Assembly: GCA_022843745.1 (NCBI GenBank) | Contig: JALHNB010000014.1 | Coordinates: forward strand, 62,001 to 126,000 | DNA from: Anaerolineae bacterium | GTDB taxonomy: Bacteria > Chloroflexota > Anaerolineae > Aggregatilineales > Phototrophicaceae | DNA length: 64,000 nucleotides | Reading direction: 5' to 3' | Shown here: positions 44,897 through 53,033 of the stretch, piece by piece | Numbering within the stretch: the stretch's first letter is position 1 | Layout: every line of letters begins with the position of its first letter | The notes under the pieces: generated by a model | What the model saw: only the letters and a program-made list of their open reading frames with translations | Databases searched by the model: none | Told to the model about the DNA's origin: nothing | Made by a program: the position numbers and the translations under genes

Positions 44897-44920
44897 AAAG
44901 CGGGCGTTTAAACCCGCTTT
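44897..44920. terminator. Small hairpin between two minus-strand genes
   Basis: AAAGCGGG (44897-44904) and CCCGCTTT (44913-44920) form an 8-bp stem around an 8-base loop, with A/T runs at the base. It would end the transcript of the upstream thioredoxin-like gene. Confidence 0.55.
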
Positions 44921-44957
44921 GCTCGATACATATTCTGATTATAACGGGGAACACCGT

Positions 44958-45422
44958 TCAGCTTGACGCGAGAAATTCGTCAAGCGCGGCTTTAACATCA
45001 TCCTCATCAAGTGGGCCGAACCATTTTTGGATCGGGTTGCCCTGCGCGTCGATCAGGACATACTGGGTACGGGCGACAATATCAAAGCGCTGACGAGCGC
45101 CTAATGTCTCTGGGATGTCGATATTCAGATAGACGAAATCGACCCGATCTTTGAACACTTCCGCAAGCCTATGCACGATAGGCCGATTACGCGCACAGAC
45201 CGTTCACCAGTCAGCGTAGGAGTCTAAAAACTGAGGTCGCCCGGTGTTCGCGACCATCGAGAGATCGCTCGGCACATAGCCTTGATCGCTCGTGACAGAG
45301 GCCTCTGTCGGCGCGACTGCGGCATCAGGCTGTGCTGTGGGTGTCGGCGACGTTGTAGTCGCACAGGCTGCCGCGACCACTGCCAAGAAACTTAGAAATA
45401 AGATACGAAAAATGAATTTCAC
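44958..45422 (-). CDS. Thioredoxin-like lipoprotein, probable UxxC selenoprotein
   Basis: Read through one in-frame TGA, this is a 154-residue TlpA-type lipoprotein. It has a signal with Cys20 at its end (LAVVAAAC) and a Thr/Pro/Ala linker. A thioredoxin fold then runs from RPQFLDSYADW through VDFVYLNIDIPE to the cis-Pro-like region and AALDEFLASS. The TGA (45204-45206) is codon 73, exactly where the first Cys of WCxxC belongs: W-(TGA)-T-V-C-A-R. A 6-bp hairpin begins 20 bases downstream. The most economical reading is selenocysteine; a nonsense mutation of TGC/TGT or a sequencing error are the alternatives. The start is a GTG with AAAGGA upstream. No selA/selB/selD gene is in the window. Confidence 0.7.
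45167..45183 (-). promoter_or_regulatory. Candidate bacterial SECIS hairpin
   Basis: On the minus strand GCCTAT-CGTGC-ATAGGC forms a perfect 6-bp stem with a 5-base loop. The loop starts 26 bases after the TGA and has G as its second base, which agrees with the published bacterial SECIS model (loop 16-37 bases from the UGA, G among the first two loop bases, upper stem of at least 4 bp). Confidence 0.6.
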
Positions 45423-45532
45423 CGTGTTTCCTTTACAGCAGAATTGTTCAATCTCTTCTTATGGATACGCTATATTCTATCCAGATAGATTTGAGCATAA
45501 CGGCAAAATCTTGCGAAAAGATGAACAACTGC

Positions 45533-46195
45533 TTAGTTTCTTTCAAGTCCACCCACCAGATCAAGTGAAAAATGCTCCAGTGACGGCAAAATTCGGTCAG
45601 CCATCGCCGCGATGTCATGTGGTAGGGTGAAGCCAGGGCTAGGTACGGCAATCGCAGCCATATCTGCCGCCTTGAGCGCCTTTACACCATTCACCGAATC
45701 TTCGATGCCGACACAATTTTGCGGCGAAATATTCAGCAAACGCGCCGTTTCGATGTAAATATCCGGCGCGGGTTTGCCATTGGGCTGGTCGTCACCGTAC
45801 ACCATAAACTCGAAAACTTTGTCCAATTCGGTTAACTGCATGACGCGCTGGATAATGTCGGTGGGCGAACCGGAGGCCAGCGCGATGCGATAACCACTCG
45901 CGGCTGTGTGGACGGCTTCGATTGCGCCGGGGAGAAGTGGCAGTCGCTCCTCGTAATGCGCGATCACCCGCCCTTTGATCTCCATGATAATATCGTCAAT
46001 CGTCATATCCAGGTGCAAGCGTTCGTGCATGACATGCGCCCATTCAACCGTATTGCGCCCCATCGCGTGCCGTTGATCGTCCATCGTCCAGACTTTGCCG
46101 AGCGATTGCGCGAATTCGACGCGCGATTGCAGCCAATAAACCTCGGAATCGACCAGCACGCCGTCCATATCAAAAATCACTGCTTGGATCGGCAT
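45533..46195 (-). CDS. HAD superfamily phosphatase (beta-phosphoglucomutase-like)
   Basis: 220 residues of HAD subfamily IA. Motif I is FDMDGVLVDS with the nucleophile Asp9 and acid Asp11. Motif II is ALASGSP, motif III Lys is in NGKPAPDIY, and motif IV is CVGIEDSVNGVKALKAA. The four-helix cap lies between residues 17 and 85. Such enzymes are phosphatases or phosphomutases on small sugar phosphates. Its start overlaps the stop of the upstream oxidoreductase gene by one base (TGATG), so the two are translationally coupled. That pairing suggests a shared sugar-related pathway. Confidence 0.9.
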   Translation of the reverse strand: MPIQAVIFDMDGVLVDSEVYWLQSRVEFAQSLGKVWTMDDQRHAMGRNTVEWAHVMHERLHLDMTIDDIIMEIKGRVIAHYEERLPLLPGAIEAVHTAASGYRIALASGSPTDIIQRVMQLTELDKVFEFMVYGDDQPNGKPAPDIYIETARLLNISPQNCVGIEDSVNGVKALKAADMAAIAVPSPGFTLPHDIAAMADRILPSLEHFSLDLVGGLERN

Positions 46196-47406
46196 CAGGA
46201 TTTGCTCTCGGTCTGGCCTTCGAAATGCGTGATGATGCCGCCGTCCAGTTCGGGCATTTCTTTAACGATCCCGCCCGCGCGTAATGAATCCGCCGCCAGA
46301 CAGCCCGCCGCCACGCTGTACCGTGCCGCGATGGGCGAGGTTTTGATGCGCGTTTCGCCGCGTAAAAAGCGCACAAATTCATCGACAATTTTGGGGTCTG
46401 CGCCGCCGTGTTCGTCCCAGGGCGCGGTGACATCGAACTGCACGTCGCCATAGGGTTTGTAATCAGGCTCTCGCTGAGTCCGTTCTGCATCGGTATAAGC
46501 ACCTGCGCGTTTGTTCCACAGGCAGACTTTTTCTTCGCCCGTGTTTTCGATGCGGCCTTCCGTGCCAATGACTGTGTAATTGCGCCAATAATCCGGTGTG
46601 AAATGACATTGCAGATACGAAGCCTGCACACCGTTCGCCAACTGCATGAGTACCAGACTTTGATCTTCGACATCAATCACCGGACTCATGCCTTTGTTCT
46701 TCAGCGGCGGCCAATTATCTGCGCCAAACATCGGCGGAGGCGCTTCACCTTCGGCGCGGCGCTCATTCTTGTCGTAGACCGAGAGTGTGCCAAAGGCGGT
46801 GACGCGCTGGGTATAACTGCCAGCCAGCCAGTGCATCACGTCGATGTCGTGTGTGCCTTTTTGCAGCAGTAAGCTGTTCACATTTTTGCGCTCTGAATGC
46901 CAATCTTTGAAATAAAAATCGCCGCCATGACCGACAAAATGACGACACCAGACACCCTTGACCTCGCCAATTGCGCCGTCGTCGATCAATTCTTTCATTT
47001 TCTGGACAAATTTCATGTGGCGCATGTTGTGGCCGACATAAAGTTTCGCGCCGTTGTCCTGCGCGGTTTGCAGGATTCGGTCACAGCCTTCGATGCTGAT
47101 TGCCATCGGCTTTTCCAGATACACGCCTTTGCCCCGGCTGAGGGCGGCGATGGCCTGTTCTTCGTGATACCAATCCGGTGTGCAGATAAACACAGCATCA
47201 ATATCGTCGCGATCCAGCAGTTCGCGGTAATCGTTCGTCAAAAAAACGTCTGAGCCGTAACGCTCTTTAAAATTCTGAAGCGCTTGATCGTTAATGTCGG
47301 CGGCGGCGACGAGGCTCACACCTTCCTGTGGGCGATGGGCGTGGCGGGCGATGCCACCCCTGCCCGCGCAGCCGATCACGCCGATTTTGATCTGTTCGTT
47401 GGTCAT
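46195..47406 (-). CDS. Gfo/Idh/MocA family oxidoreductase
   Basis: NAD(P)-dependent dehydrogenase of 403 residues. The Rossmann domain starts KIGVIGCAGRGGIARHA, and the family's EKP motif is present (YLEKPMAISIEGCDR) with its conserved Lys. The C-terminal alpha/beta domain holds the substrate site, with TVIGTEGRIENTGEE and the GGADPKIVDEFVRFLRGE block. Members oxidise or reduce sugars, inositols or their derivatives; the specific substrate cannot be told. ATG 47406 is preferred over 47433 because it directly precedes the dehydrogenase core and has GGGA upstream. It is coupled to the HAD gene that follows. Confidence 0.92.
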   Translation of the reverse strand: MTNEQIKIGVIGCAGRGGIARHAHRPQEGVSLVAAADINDQALQNFKERYGSDVFLTNDYRELLDRDDIDAVFICTPDWYHEEQAIAALSRGKGVYLEKPMAISIEGCDRILQTAQDNGAKLYVGHNMRHMKFVQKMKELIDDGAIGEVKGVWCRHFVGHGGDFYFKDWHSERKNVNSLLLQKGTHDIDVMHWLAGSYTQRVTAFGTLSVYDKNERRAEGEAPPPMFGADNWPPLKNKGMSPVIDVEDQSLVLMQLANGVQASYLQCHFTPDYWRNYTVIGTEGRIENTGEEKVCLWNKRAGAYTDAERTQREPDYKPYGDVQFDVTAPWDEHGGADPKIVDEFVRFLRGETRIKTSPIAARYSVAAGCLAADSLRAGGIVKEMPELDGGIITHFEGQTESKS

Positions 47407-47495
47407 GTTGGTTTTCCCATTGTCGAGTCTCAAGCTGGGAAATATACATGAAAAACGAAGCGAATCAAAATCATCTGGTCATCGGCTTTGCTTGC

Positions 47496-48653
47496 CTAGA
47501 ATCTTCCGGTCATGGTGTCGGCGTAACCTGTGAGTTCGGCGTAACCGTATCCGGTCACGTTGCCAGACAACCGCACCGCGCCTTCCCAATAGGCGATCTG
47601 CCCACTGTGAAGCTCCTGGTCATCAATCATCGGTGTCACCGTAAAATCGAGCGTTTCTCCATTGTCATCATTGACGCTGATTTCCCATCCTGCGGGATAG
47701 GTCGCGCCTGTGTGAGGGCTTGTCCATTCACTCGTCGTTTGTATCGTGAAATCGTCAGCATTCAGATAGCGGGTGCTGCCATCCTCATTAATCAGCAGGC
47801 CGCCAAATGCGGGTTCTTTGCCGCCGTCCGCCAGCCGAATCTGCCCGATCATCAATTCGCGATTGTCGTCAAATTGCAGGCCAAACCAATCCCAGCCGAG
47901 GGCATTGCCACCAAGTGCGCTGGTGCTGAATTCGTGGTCTTTCCAGCTTGTGCCAGTGACGTTAAATAGTTGGTCGCCAATTTTGATCGTGCCAGCGGTC
48001 AGCAGGCGGGAGAGGCTATAATAGTAGCTGGCGTTGCCGGGTTCTTCGCCTTTGGGACTGAGGCCGTTGTTGCCTTGCAGCGCCGGGGGTTTGATCTGTT
48101 CGAGCGTAAAATCAATCGCCACATCGTCGGTGCTGGCGGTGATGCTGGTCTGTGTGGCATCGTCATTGAGGGCGGTGATCTGCCAATCTTCCAGCCATAC
48201 ATGATAGCGTGGATCGGCGGTTGCCCCAGCTAAATCTGCTCCACCCCGGCTGTAGCGCTCATCGTGATAAAAGTGATTGCCTTCAACATCGCTCACGGTG
48301 AAATGCACCATGTAAATCTGGTTCGCCCGCCATTCGGAATCGGAAGCAACGTTTTCCGGGGTAATCGCACGGCGGAAAATCGTGAATTGATAGCCAAAGC
48401 GCCGCCCATTTTCGTCGGCGAGATTGCCGGTGTAGTACCACCACTCGGTCTGGAATTCGGGATGTGCGCCAAAATCGGCGGGAAACTGCCAATCGCGGGG
48501 TTCAATCGCACGGGCATAACCGCTGGTATCCATCGAGATATCCGTCAAGACCGCGCTGGCGCTTACTTCTGTGCTGCCGCTGGTTTCGATCATGCTGAAG
48601 CCGAAAACAAGGATCCCAACGATCACCAAACCCAAAATTACGAATCGCCACAT
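47496..48653 (-). CDS. AttH/CrtC-like secreted lipocalin-fold protein
   Basis: 385 residues. An N-terminal membrane anchor or signal (WRFVILGLVIVGILVFGF) is followed by the domain pair seen in the carotenoid 1,2-hydratase/AttH family. Hallmarks are the early FQTEWWYYTGNLADENGRRFGYQFTIFR block (about 67-95), the second-domain strand VTGTSWKDHEFST, and GWDWFGLQFDDNRELMIGQIRL. The bacterial homologues are often annotated as predicted secreted hydrolases, but their reaction is mostly unknown. No carotenoid gene is nearby, so a hydratase role is not supported. The ATG at 48653 is used; a GTG directly precedes it. Confidence 0.85.
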   Translation of the reverse strand: MWRFVILGLVIVGILVFGFSMIETSGSTEVSASAVLTDISMDTSGYARAIEPRDWQFPADFGAHPEFQTEWWYYTGNLADENGRRFGYQFTIFRRAITPENVASDSEWRANQIYMVHFTVSDVEGNHFYHDERYSRGGADLAGATADPRYHVWLEDWQITALNDDATQTSITASTDDVAIDFTLEQIKPPALQGNNGLSPKGEEPGNASYYYSLSRLLTAGTIKIGDQLFNVTGTSWKDHEFSTSALGGNALGWDWFGLQFDDNRELMIGQIRLADGGKEPAFGGLLINEDGSTRYLNADDFTIQTTSEWTSPHTGATYPAGWEISVNDDNGETLDFTVTPMIDDQELHSGQIAYWEGAVRLSGNVTGYGYAELTGYADTMTGRF

Positions 48654-48823
48654 CACAATGCCCCATTCGTTACAAATATCACAAACTCATTGTACAGCGA
48701 AATGGTTAGACTGACCTTAGAAGTTATAACAGTGATTTGCCACATAGATCGCTTAATTGGCGTTTCTCTTAGGTTTGAATTATATTTGGTTGTGTTTAGA
48801 GACTGGATTCGAGGAGATTCGCG

Positions 48824-50923
48824 ATGGGGCAGCAGGGCGGCTTTTTGAATTGGTTGATCGGACTGCTGAGCGGCAAAAAACCACAACCGGAAGTCGTCAC
48901 GCCTGTTGAAACGGGTGAAATACTAGAAGAAGCGCCAGTCGCCAGCGAATCGAATCTCATGCCACCTGACGAACTGCTCGATCTTGAGTTTTCAGCCCAG
49001 GCAGTTGCTCCCCAAATTGTTACCCATGCACTGGTATTGCCCGATCAGAACTTTGCGGATTGGAATCGCGCCACCGAAGCCTATACCCAAAAATTCACGC
49101 GCGTAACCATCGTCCGTTCGCCATCCGGTAATGACCTCAATCGTTTTCGCAATGTTACCGCTGTGCAAGCACCCAATGTGTGGCTGAATAATAACGCCTT
49201 GCAACATATCCGGCGCGTGTATCCCAGTGTCGTGCGCGTTGATACGATTATTGCTCAAACGCCCGATCAGCTTAAGACTAAATTGCAATTGCGCATCAAC
49301 GCCAGTGATCGCTACGGCGAGAAGATGAACTCCGATAAACATATCAATGATCGGTTTGTCATTAGCTGGCCTTCGCTTGCAATGCCTGCGCGTGTGCCGC
49401 TGCCTTTTAATGCCGATATAAGTGGGCGGAAGCATGAAGGCATGGATATTTATGCGCCACCAGGAACGACAATACGCGCATCGGTTACGGGGACTGTGGC
49501 GCTGGTCGTCAATCAGCCAACTTTGCTCGGCTATGGCAAATATATTCAGATTAATGTACCTTTTGGCACGACCAGTTATCTGGTCACGCTGGCTCGGCTC
49601 ACGGATATTAAAGTCAAAAGCGGTCAAAAAGTCACGCCGAATCTTGTGATCGGCCTCTCCGATTCGCAAAGTATTAAACTGGTGGTTCAACAGCCGGGGG
49701 GCGGTTTGTCGGGTTATTATCTGCCAAACGTGGTAAACCCTACAGGCATGATTTACTGGGATAACCTGCGGCTGCAACCCACAGATAATAACTTGCGTAT
49801 CCGTGAAAAACCGGGTACGGAATTCCCAATTGTGACCAAGATCGGCACTTCTGACCGTGTGGATACTCTGGAAACGCATGGTCGCACATTGGTCAAGGTG
49901 GGACAAAACGAGGCATGGATTAATGTGCGTGCGCCTTCTGGGCAGACCGGATACGCTGCTGCCTGGTTTCTTGAAGCTATTTCACCAGACCTGGTCGACT
50001 CGGTGCGGATGCCAGGAGTCAACCTGGATGTGATGCACACCCTGGGAAAGCCGACCCCGGATCGGCTGGGAAATATAAGCTGGGTACGCCTCGCATATAA
50101 CGTTTCGTTTAACCCCAATAATGGCACTCATGGCAACACCAACCTCAACGCCACATACAGCCTGTATAAGCCCTATATCGAGCGCTATGCCCGCGCAGGC
50201 TACAAAGTCATGCTGGTTTTCACGCATCAGACTTATGGTGAAGGTGCGGGTTTTAATTGGAATCAGATGAACAGTGACCGCTGGCGCGCACTGACGACTA
50301 AATTTGTGGAGATGATTCGCGCGATTGCGGGTCAGTATGCCAATCAAAATCTGGTTCATGCCTATCAAATCTGGAATGAGCAGGATGCACAGCCAGGAGC
50401 CGGATCATCTGTACCCATGCCTGCCGGAAATTACGCTTTTATGCTTTCTGAGAGCATTCGCGCCATTCGCACGGTTGACACGAAGGTCAAGATTATCACG
50501 GGTGGTCACACAGGTGGGCCGGGGAACGGTTCGAACTATGCCCGCCAGACGATTGCAGCCCTACCGACCAATGTGCGCCCGGACGGGATCGCCACACATC
50601 CTTATGGACGCGGCCCCAATACCAGCTCGCCTTATGCAATTTTCGGACACATTGATGACGAAGTACGCGCTTTTACACAGATTATGCCCAGCAGACCAAT
50701 CTGGATTACGGAGTGGGGTGTTTTAGATCGTCCTAATGATTCGCCAGAAGATATTGCCAATTATGCAGGGCCGTTTTTGAATCACCTCAAAAAAAACTTT
50801 TCAACACAGGTGGAAACGGCGATCTGGTATGCCTGGGCGCAGGGGATGCACAATGGTTATGGATTAGTCGGGCCAGATGATAAGCCCCGCCAGCCGTTAT
50901 ATGACAAGATTTTGAAATCCTGA
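48824..50923 (+). CDS. Fusion of degenerate M23 peptidase, SH3 and glycoside hydrolase-like domains
   Basis: 699 residues. Residues about 195-305 resemble an M23/LytM peptidase (RKHEGMDIYAPPGTTIRASV). The first HxxxD zinc pair is partly kept, but the HxH motif is replaced (YLVTLARL), so it is probably inactive. An SH3b-type domain follows (about 322-385, LRIREKPGTEFPIVTKIG). The last 300 residues form a TIM-barrel glycoside hydrolase of clan A type: the acid/base Glu is in AYQIWNEQDA (about 517) and the nucleophile Glu in PIWITEWGVLD (about 628). No signal peptide or membrane helix is visible, which is unexpected for wall-directed domains. GAGGAG precedes the ATG. Confidence 0.75.
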   Translation: MGQQGGFLNWLIGLLSGKKPQPEVVTPVETGEILEEAPVASESNLMPPDELLDLEFSAQAVAPQIVTHALVLPDQNFADWNRATEAYTQKFTRVTIVRSPSGNDLNRFRNVTAVQAPNVWLNNNALQHIRRVYPSVVRVDTIIAQTPDQLKTKLQLRINASDRYGEKMNSDKHINDRFVISWPSLAMPARVPLPFNADISGRKHEGMDIYAPPGTTIRASVTGTVALVVNQPTLLGYGKYIQINVPFGTTSYLVTLARLTDIKVKSGQKVTPNLVIGLSDSQSIKLVVQQPGGGLSGYYLPNVVNPTGMIYWDNLRLQPTDNNLRIREKPGTEFPIVTKIGTSDRVDTLETHGRTLVKVGQNEAWINVRAPSGQTGYAAAWFLEAISPDLVDSVRMPGVNLDVMHTLGKPTPDRLGNISWVRLAYNVSFNPNNGTHGNTNLNATYSLYKPYIERYARAGYKVMLVFTHQTYGEGAGFNWNQMNSDRWRALTTKFVEMIRAIAGQYANQNLVHAYQIWNEQDAQPGAGSSVPMPAGNYAFMLSESIRAIRTVDTKVKIITGGHTGGPGNGSNYARQTIAALPTNVRPDGIATHPYGRGPNTSSPYAIFGHIDDEVRAFTQIMPSRPIWITEWGVLDRPNDSPEDIANYAGPFLNHLKKNFSTQVETAIWYAWAQGMHNGYGLVGPDDKPRQPLYDKILKS

Positions 50924-50956
50924 CAGCCGTTATATGACCGGGTTTTGAAATCCTGA
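50891..50956. repeat. 33-bp tandem duplication of a gene end
   Basis: The last ten codons and the TGA of the upstream gene (50891-50923) are repeated immediately after it (50924-50956) with three differences. The second copy is in frame but behind the stop codon and so is not translated. Confidence 0.85.
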
Positions 50957-50961
50957 ACATC

Positions 50962-50991
50962 AATTTGAGCAATTGGCTATTCGCTCAAATT
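50962..50991. terminator. Hairpin between convergent genes
   Basis: AATTTGAGC and GCTCAAATT form a perfect 9-bp stem around a 12-base loop. There is no long T-run, so this is a weak terminator call between the glycosidase-like gene and sixA. Confidence 0.45.
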
Positions 50992-50994
50992 CTG

Positions 50995-51474
50995 TCAGTC
51001 GTCAAGTGCGCCAAAAATTTTGGGTGCAATGAGCCAGATGAGTTGGCCGCGTAGAGGGGATGTCAGCATGACAGCATCGACTCGAGCCATACTCCCTTTT
51101 TTCATAGCGACATTGCCACCAGTAAGCTGCCCGACGATCTGGCTCATACTGGGTTCGTGACCAACAAACATGACTTCATCGGTATCGTTTAGCTCAGCGA
51201 TCAGGGTTTCGACAGCAGGGAGATTAAAATTGAAGTTTACGGCCTCATTCACTTCAACTTTTTCGCCTAATTCTTTGGCGATGATCTCAGCCGTATGCTG
51301 GGCGCGGATACGCGGGCTGGCGTAGATATGGGTTGGTTTAATGTGCAGGTTTGACAATACTTTCGCAGCGGTTTGGATACGCTCAATACCTTTTGGGGTT
51401 AATTTGCGCTCATGATCGCTGATGGCAGAGGAGATGTCCTCTGCTTCTCCGTGACGAAGAAAATAAAGTTTCAT
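50995..51474 (-). CDS. sixA: Phosphohistidine phosphatase SixA-type
   Basis: 159 residues of the histidine phosphatase (phosphoglycerate mutase-like) superfamily. The catalytic RHG is at residues 7-9 (MKLYFLRHGEAED), with the second Arg in ASPRIRAQHTAEI and the second His in VMFVGHEPSMSQIV. Size and motif order match SixA, which removes phosphate from phosphohistidine on relay proteins. The histidine kinase or PTS target is not in the window; the substrate is therefore by family only. Confidence 0.87.
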   Translation of the reverse strand: MKLYFLRHGEAEDISSAISDHERKLTPKGIERIQTAAKVLSNLHIKPTHIYASPRIRAQHTAEIIAKELGEKVEVNEAVNFNFNLPAVETLIAELNDTDEVMFVGHEPSMSQIVGQLTGGNVAMKKGSMARVDAVMLTSPLRGQLIWLIAPKIFGALDD

Positions 51475-51598
51475 TGATTTTTTACCCCTGCAAAAAAATT
51501 ACGAGATCAATTTCCTTTGAGGATAACACAAAACCAAGAACCATTCATGATATTTCACCGTATATGTGGAAAGTGGATCAGTAAGCAAGGAGATTTCT

Positions 51599-52819
51599 AT
51601 GGCAACCCAAGCACACGTTTATGATGTCTGGTCAGCGAAAACCCGTGCCAATCCCCAGGCGCTTTATGAGCAAATGCGGCACGAGACCCCGATTTATCGC
51701 TCAGTGGGGCCGCAGTCCGGCAATAATTTCTGGTTCATCACCCGTTATGATGACTGCATGACGGCTTTGAAAAATGACGAGAGGATCGGCAAGGAATTTC
51801 GCAAACACCTCCCGCCAGAGGTCAGTAACCATTGGGGGCCACCACCTGATCCCAACGATGTATTTGAGGTGATTAATCGCCATTTGCTGAATATTGACCC
51901 GCCCGATCATACTCGGCTGCGCGGATTAGTACACAAGGCGTTTACGCCCAGACGTATCGAAAACCTGCGCCCGCGCATCCAGCAGATTGCGGATGATTTG
52001 ATTGACGAGATGCAGGGTGCAAGCCGGGCTGATCTTATTAACGCCTTCAGTTTTCCGCTGCCAATTACGGTGATTGCCGAGATGTTGGGTATTCCCGCTT
52101 CGGATCGTGAAAAATTCCGCGATTGGACGCGCACGCTGTTGTTCGTGCCGGATGAAAGTGAGAATCGCCGTGCTGCGATGGAATTTGGCATGTATATGAG
52201 CAACATGATCGACGAGCGCCGCGAAAACCCCCAAGATGATGTGCTGAGTGGGCTGATCGAGGCTGAAGATTCTGGAGATCGCCTGGATCGGATGGAACTG
52301 CTGAGTATGATTTTCCTGCTGCTGGTGGCAGGTCATGAGACGACTGTGAATCTCATCGCGAACGGTATGCTGCTCCTGCTTCAACATCCTGACCAACTGG
52401 AAAAGCTCAAAAAAGACGCGACCTTGATTCGCCCGGCGGTTGAAGAAATTCTGCGCTATAACGGCCCGGTGGAGACGACGACTTTTCGTTGGGCGTTCGA
52501 AGATGTCGAAATTGGCGGTGTGACGATCCCGGCGGGGGATGTGGTGCTGCCCGCGCTGCTGGCGGCTAATCGTGACCCGGCCCATTTCGAGAATCCAAAT
52601 GTGTTTGATATCACGCGCGAAAATAACAAACACATCGCCTTTGGATTGGGGATTCATTATTGCGTTGGAGCGCCCCTGGCTCGTATGGAAGGCACTATCG
52701 CGATCAATACACTGCTAAAACGCTTGCCGAATTTGCAACTGGCGGTGGATGTCGATGATTTACAGTGGAATGAGAGCATCCTGCTGCACGGGATGAAAGA
52801 AATGCCTGTGACGTTCTAG
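51599..52819 (+). CDS. Cytochrome P450
   Basis: Soluble bacterial P450 of 406 residues. The oxygen-activating I-helix motif is LLVAGHETTVNL (about 242-252), the K-helix ExxR is EEILRYNGPVE (about 281), and the heme-binding loop is FGLGIHYCVGAPLAR with the thiolate Cys near 354. Near the N-terminus, the segment LLNIDPPDHTRLRGLVHKAFTPRRI (split around HTRLR) is typical of the CYP107-like actinobacterial group. AAGGAG lies about ten bases before ATG 51599; an in-frame ATG 33 bases earlier lacks one. No ferredoxin or ferredoxin reductase is adjacent, so the redox partners are encoded elsewhere. The substrate is unknown. Confidence 0.95.
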   Translation: MATQAHVYDVWSAKTRANPQALYEQMRHETPIYRSVGPQSGNNFWFITRYDDCMTALKNDERIGKEFRKHLPPEVSNHWGPPPDPNDVFEVINRHLLNIDPPDHTRLRGLVHKAFTPRRIENLRPRIQQIADDLIDEMQGASRADLINAFSFPLPITVIAEMLGIPASDREKFRDWTRTLLFVPDESENRRAAMEFGMYMSNMIDERRENPQDDVLSGLIEAEDSGDRLDRMELLSMIFLLLVAGHETTVNLIANGMLLLLQHPDQLEKLKKDATLIRPAVEEILRYNGPVETTTFRWAFEDVEIGGVTIPAGDVVLPALLAANRDPAHFENPNVFDITRENNKHIAFGLGIHYCVGAPLARMEGTIAINTLLKRLPNLQLAVDVDDLQWNESILLHGMKEMPVTF

Positions 52820-52832
52820 CGACAAATTTGTA

Positions 52833-53021
52833 GGGGCGACTCAGCGAGTCTCACGCATCAAAATAAGTCATAATGGTGCAAATTGTATGTCTTCTGACCC
52901 CCTCCGTCTGCCTGCGGCAGCCTCCTCCCCCGAATTCGGGGGAGGTTGGGTGGGGGTTTATGAGCGAGAAATCGCTTCCATTGAGGTCTATCTTGATGCT
53001 TGAGACTCGGCGAGTCGCCCC
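52833..53021. repeat. Long inverted repeat enclosing a second repeat
   Basis: A 29-base arm beginning GGGGCGACTCAGCGAGTC (52833-52861) is mirrored at 52993-53021 with three mismatches. Between the arms lie about 130 bases that include the NPTP-type repeat. The arms share words with the palindrome at 28119-28147. Confidence 0.75.
52896..52961. repeat. NPTP-type palindromic repeat (intergenic copy)
   Basis: It contains a perfect 22-bp palindrome centred on GAATTC (52924-52945) flanked by C-rich and G-rich tracts, and ends GGTTGGGTGGGGGTTTA. It is the non-coding relative of the insert inside priA. Confidence 0.75.
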
Positions 53022-53033
53022 TGCTTTGTGTGC

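Noticed and set aside
45204-45422. Two separate small proteins in place of one thioredoxin-like protein
   Set aside because: The upstream half is only a signal and linker ending at the active-site Trp and the downstream half starts after the active site; neither makes sense alone.
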